Part shown: piece after piece, positions 1 to 10,994 of the stretch | Layout of the letters: each line of letters begins with the position of its first letter | How positions within the stretch are numbered: position 1 is the first letter of the stretch | From: Pestalotiopsis fici W106-1 | Lineage: Eukaryota; Ascomycota; Sordariomycetes; Amphisphaeriales; Sporocadaceae | NCBI RefSeq assembly: GCF_000516985.1 | Contig: NW_006917092.1 | Coordinates: 4,717,924-4,781,923, forward strand | Reading direction: 5' to 3' | Length of the DNA stretch: 64,000 nt | Position numbers and translations under genes: made by a program | Notes under the pieces: model-generated | Seen by the model: the letters and a program-made list of their open reading frames with translations, nothing else | Database searches by the model: none | Told to the model about the DNA's origin: nothing

Positions 1-339
1 GGTCCAAAGATATCTGTACCTGTAGCCGCTCATTCTGGAGCAAGGATAACAGAGAGAATTTAGTGGCTGAGGCCTGGAGAAACCCCACTAACCGGCACTG
101 TATTGGAAATCCTGACGTCCCGGTACCCTGTAATTAACGTATATAACCCACCTTTTGCTTACTGAATTAAAGGCAAGGGGTGATGCCGTGTGACTCATTT
201 AAAATAATACTTGTTTGGAGCTACGAACTAACTACATATACTCGTCAAATTCGTATAGCAAAACAAATACTACCAAATCATCATCAACGTCCCAAATTAG
301 CGCACGGCACACACATTTGATATAGTTACAACATCAGCA

Positions 340-966
340 ATGAACAGCCACGACCCTATACCGTGCTCTCTGCTACTTGCACTTCCAGCCGAGTTGCGAC
401 TGGAAATTTGGCGACACGTTTTAGGCGGGACCGTGATCGAAATCAGTCGTCGGAAACACAAGCCGCGTATCCCCGAGCCGGCCCTCGTCTGGACCTGTCG
501 CCAGATCCGCGCCGAAGCAATGCCCGTCTTTTGGGCGCACAGCATCTTTGACGGACGGCAAGAAGCCATGCTCCGGTTCTTTGGCTTGATCGGACGCCGC
601 AACATTGAACGGATTCGGCACGTGCGACACACTGGCCATCAAGGGGTGGACTCGCTCAACGCGGCCCTGCTGACGCAATGGATCCTTGGTGGTGCATACG
701 AGACATGGGGCTTGCGCCGCGATGCATTGGAGTTCCCAATGATGAAAAAAGACAAAGAGGTAGTGTGGTTGAATATACGGGAAAATTTGCAGCGATGGGA
801 ATATTGGATGAGGGATTTTATGCCGACCTCCTCAGCACCTCTTACACCTTATCAGCGTTCGTGTCAGTGTTTTATAAATCCTATATATGCATTTGTAAAT
901 AAAGGATACGATATGACAAGTGGGGTCCAGGCTAGATGGCAATTTAGGGAAACGATCACGAACTAG
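340..966 (+). CDS. 2EXR/F-box-like hypothetical protein
   Basis: Single-exon ORF of 208 residues. The N-terminus carries LPAELRLEIWRHVL, followed by ALVWTCRQIRAEAMPVFW. This is the layout of the fungal 2EXR family, an F-box-like helical motif followed by a conserved C-R-Q-I-R-x-E box. Family members are common in filamentous ascomycetes, often in large species-specific sets, and have no established biochemical role; protein-protein contact is the usual guess. The last third (after about residue 150) is AT-rich and shows no recognisable domain, so the 3' end may be partly degenerate. The start is the first ATG upstream of the motif. The family call is secure; function is unknown. Confidence 0.65.
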   Translation: MNSHDPIPCSLLLALPAELRLEIWRHVLGGTVIEISRRKHKPRIPEPALVWTCRQIRAEAMPVFWAHSIFDGRQEAMLRFFGLIGRRNIERIRHVRHTGHQGVDSLNAALLTQWILGGAYETWGLRRDALEFPMMKKDKEVVWLNIRENLQRWEYWMRDFMPTSSAPLTPYQRSCQCFINPIYAFVNKGYDMTSGVQARWQFRETITN

Positions 967-3192
967 GACCTATATGCATGGGAGGATAATCTATACCATA
1001 ACGACTTTTATTTTTAAAAGGGATATATAAACGCTAAAAGGCTTTTTACTTTATAATGACTTTTAGTACGGTAATGAAACCGATAAAAAAAGCTGAGGGA
1101 TATAAATCGCCATATGCTTACGGCTATACCAGCTTAAGGCGCAAACATTAAAACTGAGTTTAAATCCATTTTTCCCTTTTTCGGATGTTTCGGTATAACG
1201 ACTATTTTTTGGTCTTTGCCTGTTCCCCTTTCTCTTACCCGCCTCAAAGGCTCGCACCGATACCTACCCAGTTATTGTTGCATCTGCAAGCCAAGATTGC
1301 GCGCGTCCGATCGGTTGCTCCCACCAACGCATGTGCGAAACTACCGCCACGTTCGCAATGTATAGCCATACTCAACTCAAGCCAACACATCAATAAATGG
1401 AACATTCGTACGTGGGACCTTGGCGCAGGCGATTTGTTATCCGGACTTGCCTGATTCGTCGGATATTGCCCGGAAGAGAAACAAACGCGGGTGTACCTAG
1501 GTTCGTACACCACACGCATCCCGGCAACGTTTGAATGGCCCGGTCTGTTCATGACCTGTTACGCGCACAAGGCGAAGCCAGCCCTCAGAACCTGGATGGT
1601 ATCTTTAATTGGATGCAATGACTGACAGCGAATCCGGCTCTATATGTTTCAAATTTGGAGACGAGCTGCACCGGGACACATTGGCATTCGTCAGGAGCTA
1701 GATGCACTGCAACCCAGTGCAACCAGAAATGGTCAAGCACTTGACCTCGTGTATGGCCACGCTTCAGCCTCCCCCTTTTCGTCGACATGGAGAGATTGCT
1801 TTATTCTACCAATAGGATGAAGTTTTTGACATCAGATGCTTACGCCCGGCATATGCCTTACCTGATGCCACAGTCTTGACCCGTTATTTGCGGGTTGGTG
1901 CGTTTATTTGTTTTGCCTTGATCCATTATCCACATGCAAGCATCCCGGGCCGCTCTTGGCAATGATATTGGAGTTCATCCGCCTGTCGAGCCTGTTTCAT
2001 GCAACATGTGCATTGCGGCACGACTTGTCCAATTCCTCCCAACAACACCACACCTTCTAAAAAGCAAATAACCAATAATTCTTTAGTAAACTGCACTCGC
2101 CCGGCAGAATGACTACGTAGATACACAGGTCAAAACGTCAGAACGATAATCAATCCTATCCTTTGAACGGACAAGATTTGCATTGTACCAGGCTTGAGTG
2201 GCTAAGGAGCGATTAGATTGGAGTTGGCTCATATTGCCTATTATGTCGCATAGATGGTTAGGCCCGCGTGACATTGGGCACACAACTATACCTACTTGTA
2301 CGAGCCCCAAAGGCTGGTGTATTGCATTTGACGACGCCACCAGGGCACAAGAACATCAACCATTTGCATTTGATTAGCGCCCAATTGTGTATAGAACCGT
2401 ATATTAGTGAAAGCTACTACACGTCATTATGTGCCATCCCTGTCGAATTATAGTCCGAGCTTTCAGATCCATTGGTCTCCTACTTAATCGACGTTGAATT
2501 GCACGGATCCCGCAATGTTCATCGTGTCTGTCCCCTGTCCGAGATCAGATTAAAAAAAGAAAGAAGAAGAAGAAGAAAACAAGTTTGCTGCATGTGACGG
2601 AAGTTGCGTGCGCGTAGGTCCTAGGGGCATATTTGCTAAGGGAGAGCGAACCTTTGTGAATAATAGCAATCGTCCAGACATCATGATTCACTTGGACTGC
2701 ATGCTATGGGAACTTAGTACTCATCATTCCAGTGTGTCATATGCAGAATTGCAAGGGCCTCGGAGACTTCATCTCGCATTACAAAGATTCAATAGTAGGC
2801 AGCATATCACTTTCCAGTCCCCAAAGTATCACGACTGGATCTCGTGGCAATCCAACCCTGCATTTCAGTAGCTATCGGGTCGAAATAATGGCTGACACAT
2901 CTGTACGATGCCTGCTGGAACAGGGTGCCAACGACAGCTTGACAAATACTTATACCGGACAACAAGGGTGTATTTAAAACAAGGCGATCATAGACCTCAT
3001 TGGAGATTACATTTGCCGTTCAAATGGGTTGTGGTCTCATCGGCGCCTCGAAAGCCAATCAGCCTTCTAGCATCGTATAAAGAGTACGGGCACATGTTTG
3101 TCATTGGTCTTTGTATTTTCTGCAACCTCTTAAGCAGTACGACTCATTTACTCCGTTTCGGCAGGTTTCGCGAAATTCGGACTGTCTACAGG
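967..3192. other. Gene-poor stretch with relic sequence
   Basis: About 2.2 kb with no ORF I can support. It holds an AT-rich part at 967-1260, the decayed P450 fragment at 1700-2005 (listed separately) and a GAA-rich purine microsatellite at about 2553-2579. Short open frames around 2600-2980 have no recognisable motif and no splice-consistent extension. The stretch looks like decayed former coding sequence and promoter DNA. Confidence 0.5.
1700..2005 (+). pseudogene. Decayed 5' fragment of a P450 gene paralogous to the one at 4429-6192
   Basis: Positions 1700-1880 match the DNA at 3934-4136 upstream of the intact P450. Shared landmarks are GATGCACTGCAACCCA, GTGTATGGCCA, GGCATATGC and a CAGTCTTG near the end. 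At 1885 the match jumps directly to P450 exon 2: the sequence can be read as FAGWCVYLF..DPLS...PGPLLA, against FAGWCFYSLYFHPLSKYPGPLLA in the intact gene. The roughly 390 bp between these blocks in the intact copy (4141-4528) is absent here. No downstream P450 sequence is visible. I read it as a truncated, mutated duplicate of the gene start. Confidence 0.75.
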
Positions 3193-3200
3193 TATATAAA
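3193..3200 (+). promoter_or_regulatory. TATA box for the small secreted peptide gene
   Basis: TATATAAA lies 116 bp upstream of the ATG at 3316. A CT- and CA-rich stretch, typical of a fungal 5' leader, follows it. This supports 3316 as a genuine transcribed gene start. Confidence 0.6.
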
Positions 3201-3315
3201 CCATGACTGATACCTCGAACAAATGAATTCTCTTTCATCTTTGCATCTCTATCTACGACAATCCACAATAAGATCATCTTGACATTTCCACAAACTTTCC
3301 TATCACAATCACAAA

Positions 3316-3624
3316 ATGAAGGTCGCCCTGCTCCTGTCTTGGATCGCTGTCGCTACCGCGGCCCCAACTCCCAAGCTCAAAAGTGCGTGTCCCCATCTAG
3401 CCCAACATCCTCTTGTGTCTAGTGTACTCATAGATTTACAAGATTCCGAGGCGGATCCTCTTCTAAGTATTAGGAAGACCGATGAGCTATGGCAAAGGAC
3501 GGCACAAGAGGATTGTGGGATATGCGAGGGCGAGGTAACCGCTGAGATCGGAAAGACCGATGAGCTGTGGCAAAGGACAGTAGACGAGGACTGTACAGAG
3601 TGCGAGGGCGAAACAGTTGATTAG
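3316..3624 (+). CDS. Small secreted peptide with a tandem Cys-containing repeat
   Basis: Encodes 102 residues if unspliced. An in-frame 51-nt intron is possible at 3383-3433 (GTGCGT...CATAG), giving 85 residues. The N-terminus MKVALLLSWIAVATAAPT is a clear signal peptide with an AxA-type cleavage site. The mature part has two tandem copies of a 26-residue unit. Each contains the identical nonapeptide KTDELWQRT, then an acidic segment with a C-x2-C pair (EDCGICEGE and EDCTECEGE). A TATA box and leader precede it. The next genes downstream are a P450 and an Fe(II)/2OG dioxygenase. The architecture of leader plus repeated core fits either a secreted effector or a ribosomal-peptide precursor. Dibasic KR sites between repeats, typical of dikaritin precursors, are absent, and no UstYa-like gene is seen. 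No homolog recognised. Confidence 0.65.
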   Translation: MKVALLLSWIAVATAAPTPKLKSACPHLAQHPLVSSVLIDLQDSEADPLLSIRKTDELWQRTAQEDCGICEGEVTAEIGKTDELWQRTVDEDCTECEGETVD

Positions 3625-4428
3625 TTTTCTGATGCCCAACAAAGAGCTTCAGCACGTCAATTGTGACTGTTGGTGTAGTTATCTTGAAATGGCCTCGTTA
3701 ACGCGGCTAGTTACATAGGAAATCTCTTTACCGCCGAATAATTATCTGGATTATTTTTTTCAATGTCTTGGTGACGAATGTATTCCATTTGTGTACATTC
3801 GTAGCCCTTGCACCAGAATCTGCATGATGTCGCTGATTGGATTTCATGACTGGCACAAGGGTATATGATGCATAATTGATGATACATAATTGGGGATGGT
3901 CTGCACAATAAAAAATTCACATTTACCAGGACATAGATGCACTGCAACCCACTGCAGCTGAAAACGGACGCACAACGCCTGCACTTGACAACGTGTACAG
4001 TGTATGGCCATGACTCAGCCTGTGCCGTTATGTCGACACAGATATGTCGCTCCATTGCACCAATGAAATGAAGAGCCTGAATTCAGTTGCTGCAGACCGG
4101 CATATGCGTTACATCATGTTGCAGTCTTGCCCGATTATAGAAGGGTTATGATGGACCACATACTATGGGACAAGGCGCACCATTGGTGCTTGCTTTTCTC
4201 GGGAATGGCTGCCTTGAAGAATGTAAATTGGAGAAAGGGTTACATTGCCGAGCATAACCCCTTATATTTGGTGGAGAGGTCCAGTCGTGATCAATCACTT
4301 CCATCCTTTGTGGGTCGTTGTTTGGATTCATTATATTCAGCAAATTGCACTTTCTGATTTAAATCTTTTCCTCGCGCACAATATTTCCATACAAATCCAA
4401 CGATCGATACTCACATGCCATAGTCCTG
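3625..4428. other. Intergenic region and P450 promoter
   Basis: Sequence between the small peptide gene and the P450. The part at 3934-4136 is the intact counterpart of the duplicated fragment at 1700-1880. The remainder (4141-4428) is missing from that fragment. No clear TATA box and no supported ORF. Confidence 0.5.
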
Positions 4429-6192
4429 ATGATGGTGCAAATTACTTATATCTTGGCCGCGGGGCTCCTCTTGGTAAGTCGAGCCGAATTATCCTCGTGA
4501 CTTTGGCTGACCATTGCAAGCCGGTATTGTACTTTGCGGGTTGGTGCTTTTATTCGCTTTATTTTCACCCATTGTCCAAGTATCCCGGACCGCTCTTGGC
4601 AAAACTATCAGAGGTCAGTCACCTTTTTTATTGCAACATCATCCCGATTCTCATATCTGCAGACCTGGTACATTAAAGCATGGACGGGTGGCCGCTACCC
4701 CTTTATCATGGAAGAAATGCATAGAAAATACGGTAAGTGCATTTAAATATTTAACGAATTAATGTAGCGGCTGATCAGCCATTGCGTATACATAGGAAAT
4801 GTTATACGCGTTGCGCCAAACGATTTATCCTTCTCAACACCTCAATCTGTAAAAGACATATACGGCCCACCATCAAAACAGAAAAAGCTTTTTGTAAAGT
4901 CTGAAAGGTTTTACGATAATGGAGGAAAGAATGCTAGCATGGCCTACGAAAGAGATCCAGAGAGACATGCAAGCCAAGTCAAAATGTATCAATCGGCCTT
5001 TAGAACACAGGCGTTGCGCGATCAGGAAGATGTTATCCACCTACATATCGACACGCTCGTCAAACAGCTACTGCGCCTCAGTAATGCAAATGGTAGCGTT
5101 GACATGGCACGAGCTGCGGAATGGCTCACATTTGACATTATAGGTATGTCGCATAGTGGTATGCTGATCTTATGCATTTGACTAACATGATCTTGTCAAG
5201 GCGATCTGACCTTTGGGGAGTCGTTCGGTGCCGTCGAGAAAGCTCAATCGCACGCATGGGTCGACATGCTCCTCAACGCGCTCTACGGCACCACGGTCAT
5301 GGCAATGACCAAGCGAGCGCCCATCCTCCAATATCTGTTGCCATGGCTTATTCCAAAGAGTGCTCTGGAGAGCTTGGCCTTGCACCAACAGTTCACGTTT
5401 GAGAAAGTGAGACGACGCATCGAGATTGGCGATTCTAACCGCCGCGAAGATCTATTTGCTCATGTCATCCGCAACAAGCTCCAGACTGAAGAGCAGATGG
5501 TACAAGAAGCCACCTTGTTTCTTATGGCTGGCGCCGAAACGGCTGCCACAACGCTTACCACGGCCTTTTATTTCATTATCAGGCACCCAGATGTCCAGCA
5601 AAAACTCCACACTGAGCTGGACAAGGCATTCAGTTCGTATGAGAGCATTACCGGCGATGCAGTAGCCAAGTTGCCATATCTGAATGCGGTTCTGGAAGAA
5701 ACGTACGTTGGATTGAATAATTTCGAATTCAATATGCTGAACAGATTTGACTGACGAAAGTACCAATCGTATAGGATGCGCACATTCCCTCCAGTTCCTC
5801 CAGGTCCACCGCGCGTCTCACCAGGTGAGTATGTCGACGGTATTTACGTTCCCAAAGGCACCTACGTCTCCACCGACATCATGAGCCTGCACCGTCATCC
5901 TCTCAACGCCCCATCTCCGCACACCTTTGACCCCGAGCGCTGGCTCAAGAATGACCGCGAGAAACCCTACACGGCACCGTTTAGTATTGGGCCGAGGATG
6001 TGCATCGGGGTGAACTTGGCCTGGCTGGAGATGAGGGTCACCCTGGCCAAGATTGCCTACGCGTACGACTGGAAGTTTGCAACGGACCCGGGGGATTGGC
6101 CCAACACTTGTCGACTGACACAGTTGTGGAAGAAGCCGGCGTTGAAGTGCCTGTTTTCGCCACGGTCAACGGAACATTCCCACAAGGCCTAG
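4429..6192 (+). CDS. Cytochrome P450 monooxygenase
   Basis: Six exons: 4429-4473, 4521-4613, 4663-4732, 4796-5143, 5201-5702, 5775-6192. All junctions are GT-AG with matching phases, giving 491 residues. It starts with a hydrophobic anchor and the fungal FHPLSKYPGPLLA hinge. The I-helix oxygen motif is AGAETAATT, the ExxR pair is EETMR (across the last intron), the PERW motif is FDPERW, and the heme loop is FSIGPRMCIG with the Cys thiolate. All catalytic landmarks are intact. It resembles microsomal fungal P450s of secondary-metabolite tailoring type, expected in the ER membrane with a CPR partner; the substrate is unknown. A truncated relative lies at 1700-2005. Two adjacent ATGs (4429, 4432) could each serve as the start. 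Confidence 0.92.
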
Positions 6193-6348
6193 CACTGTTC
6201 ATAGGTAATCAAGCGATAAAAAGAGATCGAGAAAGACATGGGGCATCTAGGGTGGTTGAGAACCCATGTGTGTTGCCCAGATTACATTCGTCAACTATCC
6301 AACAGATGACCTCGAATGAGAACGCATTTCAATTTCAAAATGTTAATG

Positions 6349-7507
6349 TCATATCCAGAGCTCTAGTTCATCAATTCGCTTCAAGTAGGAAGGCCGCGTG
6401 TCAAAGACGGTATCAGCCTGTGTGTTGGCCAACTCGTCATCTTCATACCACTTTGCCCGCACTTCCACCATGTCTGCGTCATGACTCTTGAAGAATTGCT
6501 CTTGCGATTTTGGAAGATGCACGTGCATTGACTCATTTCCATGAGCGGGACTCTGCACACTTGTTAATCGTGTTGCTGCGTGCCACTGATCACGGCCGGG
6601 GCTGAAATGTTTCACTTACCTGATAGCCTAGGCCCAACATGACTCGGTGCTCTGCACTCGAGTTTGGCATTCCGGCGTGCCAGGTTCGCAGGTCCCGAAT
6701 CATGATGTCGCCTTTGCGGCAGAGCGGTTGGATTGGTGGACGAATTTGCGTGCGCTGCGACTTGGCCTCGTCTGATATGGCTGGTAGAGGGTCATCCATG
6801 CTGCCTCCCGGGTAGGGCTTGATATCTTCGAGGGTCGACGGCATGACTTGGTCGGTCGACGTGGTGTGGGCGTGCGAGCCGAGCCAAAATTCGGTGGCGC
6901 CGTTTTCAATGCTAAAGTCGCAAAGCGGAATATTGGCGATGAAAAAGTAGGGGAACAAGGGGTGGACGTAACGGCTATCCTTGTGCGCGGGTTGACGGAT
7001 GCCGCCAGTGTTTGCCAACGCCACATTGGAAGTCAACCAGTTCCAAATGGGTTTGTGTCCAAGATAGCTGGAGAGCATTGGTCAAATACACTGCTGATTT
7101 GTACTAAACGTTAAAAGAGCTAGACTCACGCGTTGGCAACCTGCAGCAAAAACGGGTTAAAGTATATCTCCTTGTTGAGATATTGAGCATCGCAGATTGG
7201 TGGCCGTTGCAGAATATTAGCTGCGCCGCTCATTTAGCGTCTTTCCACCAAATGCTGCAGTTGAGAGGTCCAGAAACTCACATTTGATGCCATGATTGTA
7301 TCCTTGGCTAGGGTCGGCGATCCTCTTTTCGGCGTCTTCGCACATCTTTGCATTGAGTTTGTCGATAACCTCGACAGGTATGACGTCCTTCAAAACCACA
7401 AGTCCATCTTGGTGCATTGCGTTCAAGACCTTGACCAAAGTCCCCGTACCGTAACGCCCCTGTTCCAGCTCCTCCTTGGAAAGCGCTATACTTTGCACAT
7501 CATCCAT
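6349..7507 (-). CDS. Phytanoyl-CoA dioxygenase (PhyH) family Fe(II)/2-oxoglutarate oxygenase
   Basis: Four exons on the minus strand: 7507-7282, 7220-7130, 7067-6620, 6552-6349. All phases agree, giving 322 residues, normal for the family. The protein opens MDDVQSIALSKEELE and then has the typical MHQDGLVVLKDVIP segment. The iron-binding facial triad is H-x-D in QPAHKDSRY and the distal His in TWHAGMPN. A downstream Arg in AEHRVMLGLGYQ suits 2-oxoglutarate binding. PhyH enzymes hydroxylate, desaturate or rearrange small molecules, often in fungal natural-product pathways. It is convergent with the P450, with only about 160 bp between their stops, which suggests a shared pathway but does not prove it. 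The substrate cannot be read from sequence. Confidence 0.9.
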
Positions 7508-8046
7508 TGCCGAATACACAATTGAGAAATGGCCACAATTTGATGTCCACGATAGTTGCTGGTTTGCAGGGAGGGCAGAGTTGAGGGTTCGGGAATAATC
7601 ACACCTGAGCAAGATGCGGGGACGTGGAGTTTTTGGGATTATTTTATCTTGTTGCTGATCACTGGCTTATCTACCCGTTATCTCCTAGGTCATCGTTGCA
7701 TCCGGAGACGCGGCGGCGGCCTCGTGCTATTGACGGAATGGCTGTATAATACCGAGTGCGCAACATGGTAAAATCTGGCACTTTTTGTAGTGCTCATTAT
7801 ATTGTCCTTGTCCAAATTATACTTCCCTCTGGATTCAGTGTATTCGCAGCCATTTGATTGGTTGCCCGGACCGGATCTCCTGTGACATGTGCGGGGTACA
7901 TCGGCGTTTGACATCCGGAATGTTCGTCTGCTCATCCTATTCCTGCGAGGCCTTGCACGATGAATAGCAATCTCGAATAAGCATTGAATAACTGCCAATT
8001 GAATCAAAGTCTGGATAGCTTCACTCAATTTGGGACGTAATTAGCC
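7508..8046. promoter_or_regulatory. Divergent promoter region between the PhyH and EEP genes
   Basis: 539 bp separate the divergently transcribed dioxygenase (minus) and EEP enzyme (plus). No convincing TATA box. Both genes could be co-regulated from here. Confidence 0.45.
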
Positions 8047-9075
8047 ATGGCTACGTGGAACCCGTTTCAGACATTCTTTGCCAGACAGAGCCCGGTAGGC
8101 GATGATGGACCTCCGATACAGCTACGCGTTATTTCCTTCAATATTCGCTATGCGACCTCCTCACCTTTTCCAAATGAAAAGCTTTGGCCGGACCGCGCGC
8201 CAGTACTCACCAACCAGCTTCTGCACGAGGTACGACTGCTGGAAACGCCTTCACCGGGGGCAAATGTGTCAACAGCTCAACCGCTCGCACATGGCTCGGC
8301 GTTTATAGGCCTTCAAGAGGTTCTCCACAACCAGTTAGTGGATATACTTGCAGCGTTGAACAGAGTTCCAGATGACCAGCGGACAGACGAGCCTGCGCAG
8401 GGGCCGCTCTGGGCGCACGTGGGCGTAGGCCGGGACGACGGAGCGACAAAGGGAGAATACAGCCCCATCATCTATCCCATTCAGACATACGACTTGTTGC
8501 ACAATGAGACCATTTGGCTCAGCCCGACACCCGACAAGCCAAGCAAGGGATGGGGGGCTGGAAGTATCCGAATCCTCACCGTGGGCGTATTTGAACACAA
8601 ACAGACCAAGAGGCGACACATTGCAGCCAATACTCATCTGGACAACGAAAGCTCCGAGAGCCGATTTGAGAGCGTCAAGATCATTCTTGCTACTTTGCGC
8701 AGAGTGCACGAACAGTGGTCTCAGGGACAACCTTTAGGTGTGTTCCTGACGGGAGATTTCAACTCCTTTCCTGACCAGGAGGCATATCTCTCGTTGAGGG
8801 ATGACGGCTGGTTGCGCGATCTGCATGAAGAGATTCCGCCACCCGAGCGATACGGTGAGGATGTCACCTTTACAGGTTTCAAGCCCGAGGACTGGCAAAA
8901 GGAGCGGGGCAGGATAGACTACATTTGGTTTGGTCCTCATGGGAGTTCTGCAGATACGGGGTCGAGCCCCTGGTCGCCGCTTGGATATGCGATACTGCCA
9001 AATGTGTTTGACAATGGCATTTATCTAAGTGACCATCGGGCAGTGGTAGGCGATTTGCGATTACGCGGGACTTGA
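8047..9075 (+). CDS. Endonuclease/exonuclease/phosphatase (EEP) family hydrolase
   Basis: Intronless, 342 residues. All EEP superfamily boxes are present in order: SFNIRYATS (metal-site Asn), GLQEVL (metal-binding Glu), VGRDDGATKGEYSPIIY, NTHLDNES, TGDFNSFP (GDFN catalytic box), RIDYIWFGP, and terminal LSDHRAVVGDL (catalytic Asp-His). The family spans nucleases, inositol-polyphosphate phosphatases and sphingomyelinases. The GRDDG..GEYSPI.Y block is typical of small fungal and bacterial proteins of unassigned substrate. No signal peptide or membrane segment is visible, so it is probably intracellular. It is divergent from the PhyH gene. Confidence 0.9.
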   Translation: MATWNPFQTFFARQSPVGDDGPPIQLRVISFNIRYATSSPFPNEKLWPDRAPVLTNQLLHEVRLLETPSPGANVSTAQPLAHGSAFIGLQEVLHNQLVDILAALNRVPDDQRTDEPAQGPLWAHVGVGRDDGATKGEYSPIIYPIQTYDLLHNETIWLSPTPDKPSKGWGAGSIRILTVGVFEHKQTKRRHIAANTHLDNESSESRFESVKIILATLRRVHEQWSQGQPLGVFLTGDFNSFPDQEAYLSLRDDGWLRDLHEEIPPPERYGEDVTFTGFKPEDWQKERGRIDYIWFGPHGSSADTGSSPWSPLGYAILPNVFDNGIYLSDHRAVVGDLRLRGT

Positions 9076-9965
9076 GCGCACATTTTTGTATAGCTTGTTA
9101 CCGCATGTAGAGAAAAAAAAAAGAGTTATCGTGAAGGTCATGATTCATCAGTCCACAGTGATAAGGCAGTGTGTCTCAAGGGGGCTCTCAGAAACATTCC
9201 GTCGCCGTCGCAGGTGATTGGTCGTAGGTAATTTGGCAATACTTTGCGGCGGACAGCCCAAAGCCAAGCCGCCAGGCCACGCCCGGACTCTGTCTCGGCG
9301 TTGGCGGCCGGGCTGACCATCGTCGCCCAGATATACCGCTCGCAGCTACGTGGCCCAAGGCTGCCTGCAACAAAGGATGAATTTTTACACCTGTGGCGAG
9401 AAACCATCCAACATATGTCGCTCTCTTGTGGCGAGAAGTCATCATATGCTGTCCAGGCGTATTTTGTTAGCTTTATTGAACGTTGGATTTCTCCCGAGAT
9501 TTTGTCATTGAGGGGAGTGAAGGTTGCTGCCGAGACAACCTTATTCATGACCTGCGGCAAAAGAAACCCACAGGCCTTGGCATTGCAATAGGGCTGATTT
9601 TAAAGTGAGCTCATTTTACCCTATGGTAATCTGATATGAAACAGTTTCAAACTCAGTAAAGCTATTGGTTTAGAGGTTTTGTGTACACCAAGGATTCGAT
9701 CGTGAAGAGTTCACTTCTGATTTCTGAATATTACACAGGTAGATTTGCTTGCTAAGTTTCTAATTAAGAGTTTTTTCTTCTTCTATGGATCTGATACATG
9801 TACAACAACATTTTATGCAGGCTGTCTATAGGTAATGAATATGAAAAAGAAAAGATTCATCTCAATGATAGGCGATCCTGTGCTACCAATCCGGACAGCC
9901 AGGTAAAACAAATGCTACTCCAGTTTTTCTGTACAAAAAGATTTGCGATGCTTAGAAATGAGAGA
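9076..9965. other. Intergenic, convergent 3' ends
   Basis: 890 bp between the EEP and GDSL-esterase stop codons. An open frame at 9244-9591 has no recognisable motif, no supporting promoter and overlaps an equally long minus-strand frame, so I do not call it. The rest is AT-rich 3' flank. Confidence 0.5.
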
Positions 9966-10994
9966 TCAAGATGAAGATTGAGAGATAAGGAATGACTTCA
10001 GATCAGCCGCCATGACCTTGTGAGTGGTGACAGACATGTGTGCAGCGTTGTACCAAAAGTACTTGTCCAGCGAAGAGCAGCCATATGAGGCAGGGTTGGT
10101 CAGGACACCAATCTGGTTCCATGCAGCGCAGTAGGAGTTGGTTCTGGTGATGCCATACTTGCTGGGGTTGTCCAAGACATTATTGAGGAAAGTGTTGGCA
10201 TCGTAGAGCATAGCCTTGGAGTCGGAGTACTTGGCTTGGAATGCCTGGGTACGGTTGGCCAAGATGGAACCCCAAGAGTTGACTTGGGCCTTGGAGGGGT
10301 AGGGAGTGGATGAGCGCTGGTTTCCTGCAGTGCGGTCGAGAGGAGGCAAGTTCATGAATAGAAAGTTCTTGTATCCGTTGTTGTAAAGTGGCTGAACGCT
10401 TTGCTGGAACACGCCATCGATCTCACTTGCCCAGAATGCCTCGTTGGTGATGTTGGATGGCTTGTAGGTGACCGTGTCAAAGATATCATTGACCCCGATC
10501 CAGATAGTGACGAGGGCCGTGCTCTTGTTGATCTTGGCCTTGGATCGCAGAACCGGGTCACCATAGGTCAAGTACCGCGAGGTTTGGTTCACCAGAGGAA
10601 TGGTGTATGGGTTGTGTCTGGGCAGCCACTGATCGCCAACGGAGGCTCCGGCATATGCAAAGTTCCAGAGGGACATGGAGCAGTTTGCCGGCGAATAGCT
10701 ACCGTCTTGCACTCCACAGCCAGTCAGACGCTGGAGCCAGTTTGCTCCACCCTCTGCTGTGCCGGTAAAGTTCTGTACCATCTTGTTGTTCAAAAGCTGT
10801 GTGGATGTGTAGGCGTATTGAGTGTAGGAGCCAATAAATGTCTTGTTGGGCTGTCCGTATGTGCCTTGGACAAAACTGTAGGAATCACCGAAAGAAATAA
10901 CTTGCTTGACGTCCGAGTATTTGAAAGCTGCCTGGGCAGGGCTAATATGTGATGCCAAGCTCAGAAGAGCAACGATGTAGAGTGAGAGGCCCAT
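9966..10994 (-). CDS. Secreted SGNH/GDSL-family esterase (CE16-like)
   Basis: Intronless, 342 residues. The signal peptide is MGLSLYIVALLSLASHISPAQA. Block I is ISFGDSYS with the nucleophile Ser. The oxyanion Gly/Asn elements include the GxND-type IWIGVNDI. Block V is NAAHMSVTTH with a candidate catalytic His. Several N-glycosylation sequons follow the signal peptide. Length and motifs match fungal carbohydrate-esterase family 16 acetylesterases, which remove acetyl groups from xylo- or other plant oligosaccharides outside the cell. A TATATAAG box lies about 170 bp upstream on the minus strand, followed by a long leader. Substrate specificity is inferred from family only. Confidence 0.9.
   Translation of the reverse strand: MGLSLYIVALLSLASHISPAQAAFKYSDVKQVISFGDSYSFVQGTYGQPNKTFIGSYTQYAYTSTQLLNNKMVQNFTGTAEGGANWLQRLTGCGVQDGSYSPANCSMSLWNFAYAGASVGDQWLPRHNPYTIPLVNQTSRYLTYGDPVLRSKAKINKSTALVTIWIGVNDIFDTVTYKPSNITNEAFWASEIDGVFQQSVQPLYNNGYKNFLFMNLPPLDRTAGNQRSSTPYPSKAQVNSWGSILANRTQAFQAKYSDSKAMLYDANTFLNNVLDNPSKYGITRTNSYCAAWNQIGVLTNPASYGCSSLDKYFWYNAAHMSVTTHKVMAADLKSFLISQSSS

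Noticed and set aside
3316..3624. Classical dikaritin (UstA-type) precursor
   Set aside because: No KR/KK spacers between the repeats and no UstYa (DUF3328) gene in the window; kept only as an open hypothesis of another peptide class.
3316..3624. Mating pheromone precursor
   Set aside because: No repeated WCxxxGxxCW-type core and no C-terminal CaaX box.
5825..5830. GTGAGT donor-like site in the last P450 exon
   Set aside because: The frame through it (EYVDGIYVPKGTYVS) is conserved P450 sequence, so it is coding.
9244..9591. 115-residue open frame on the plus strand between the EEP and GDSL genes
   Set aside because: No motif, no promoter, overlapped by an equally long minus-strand frame; likely chance.
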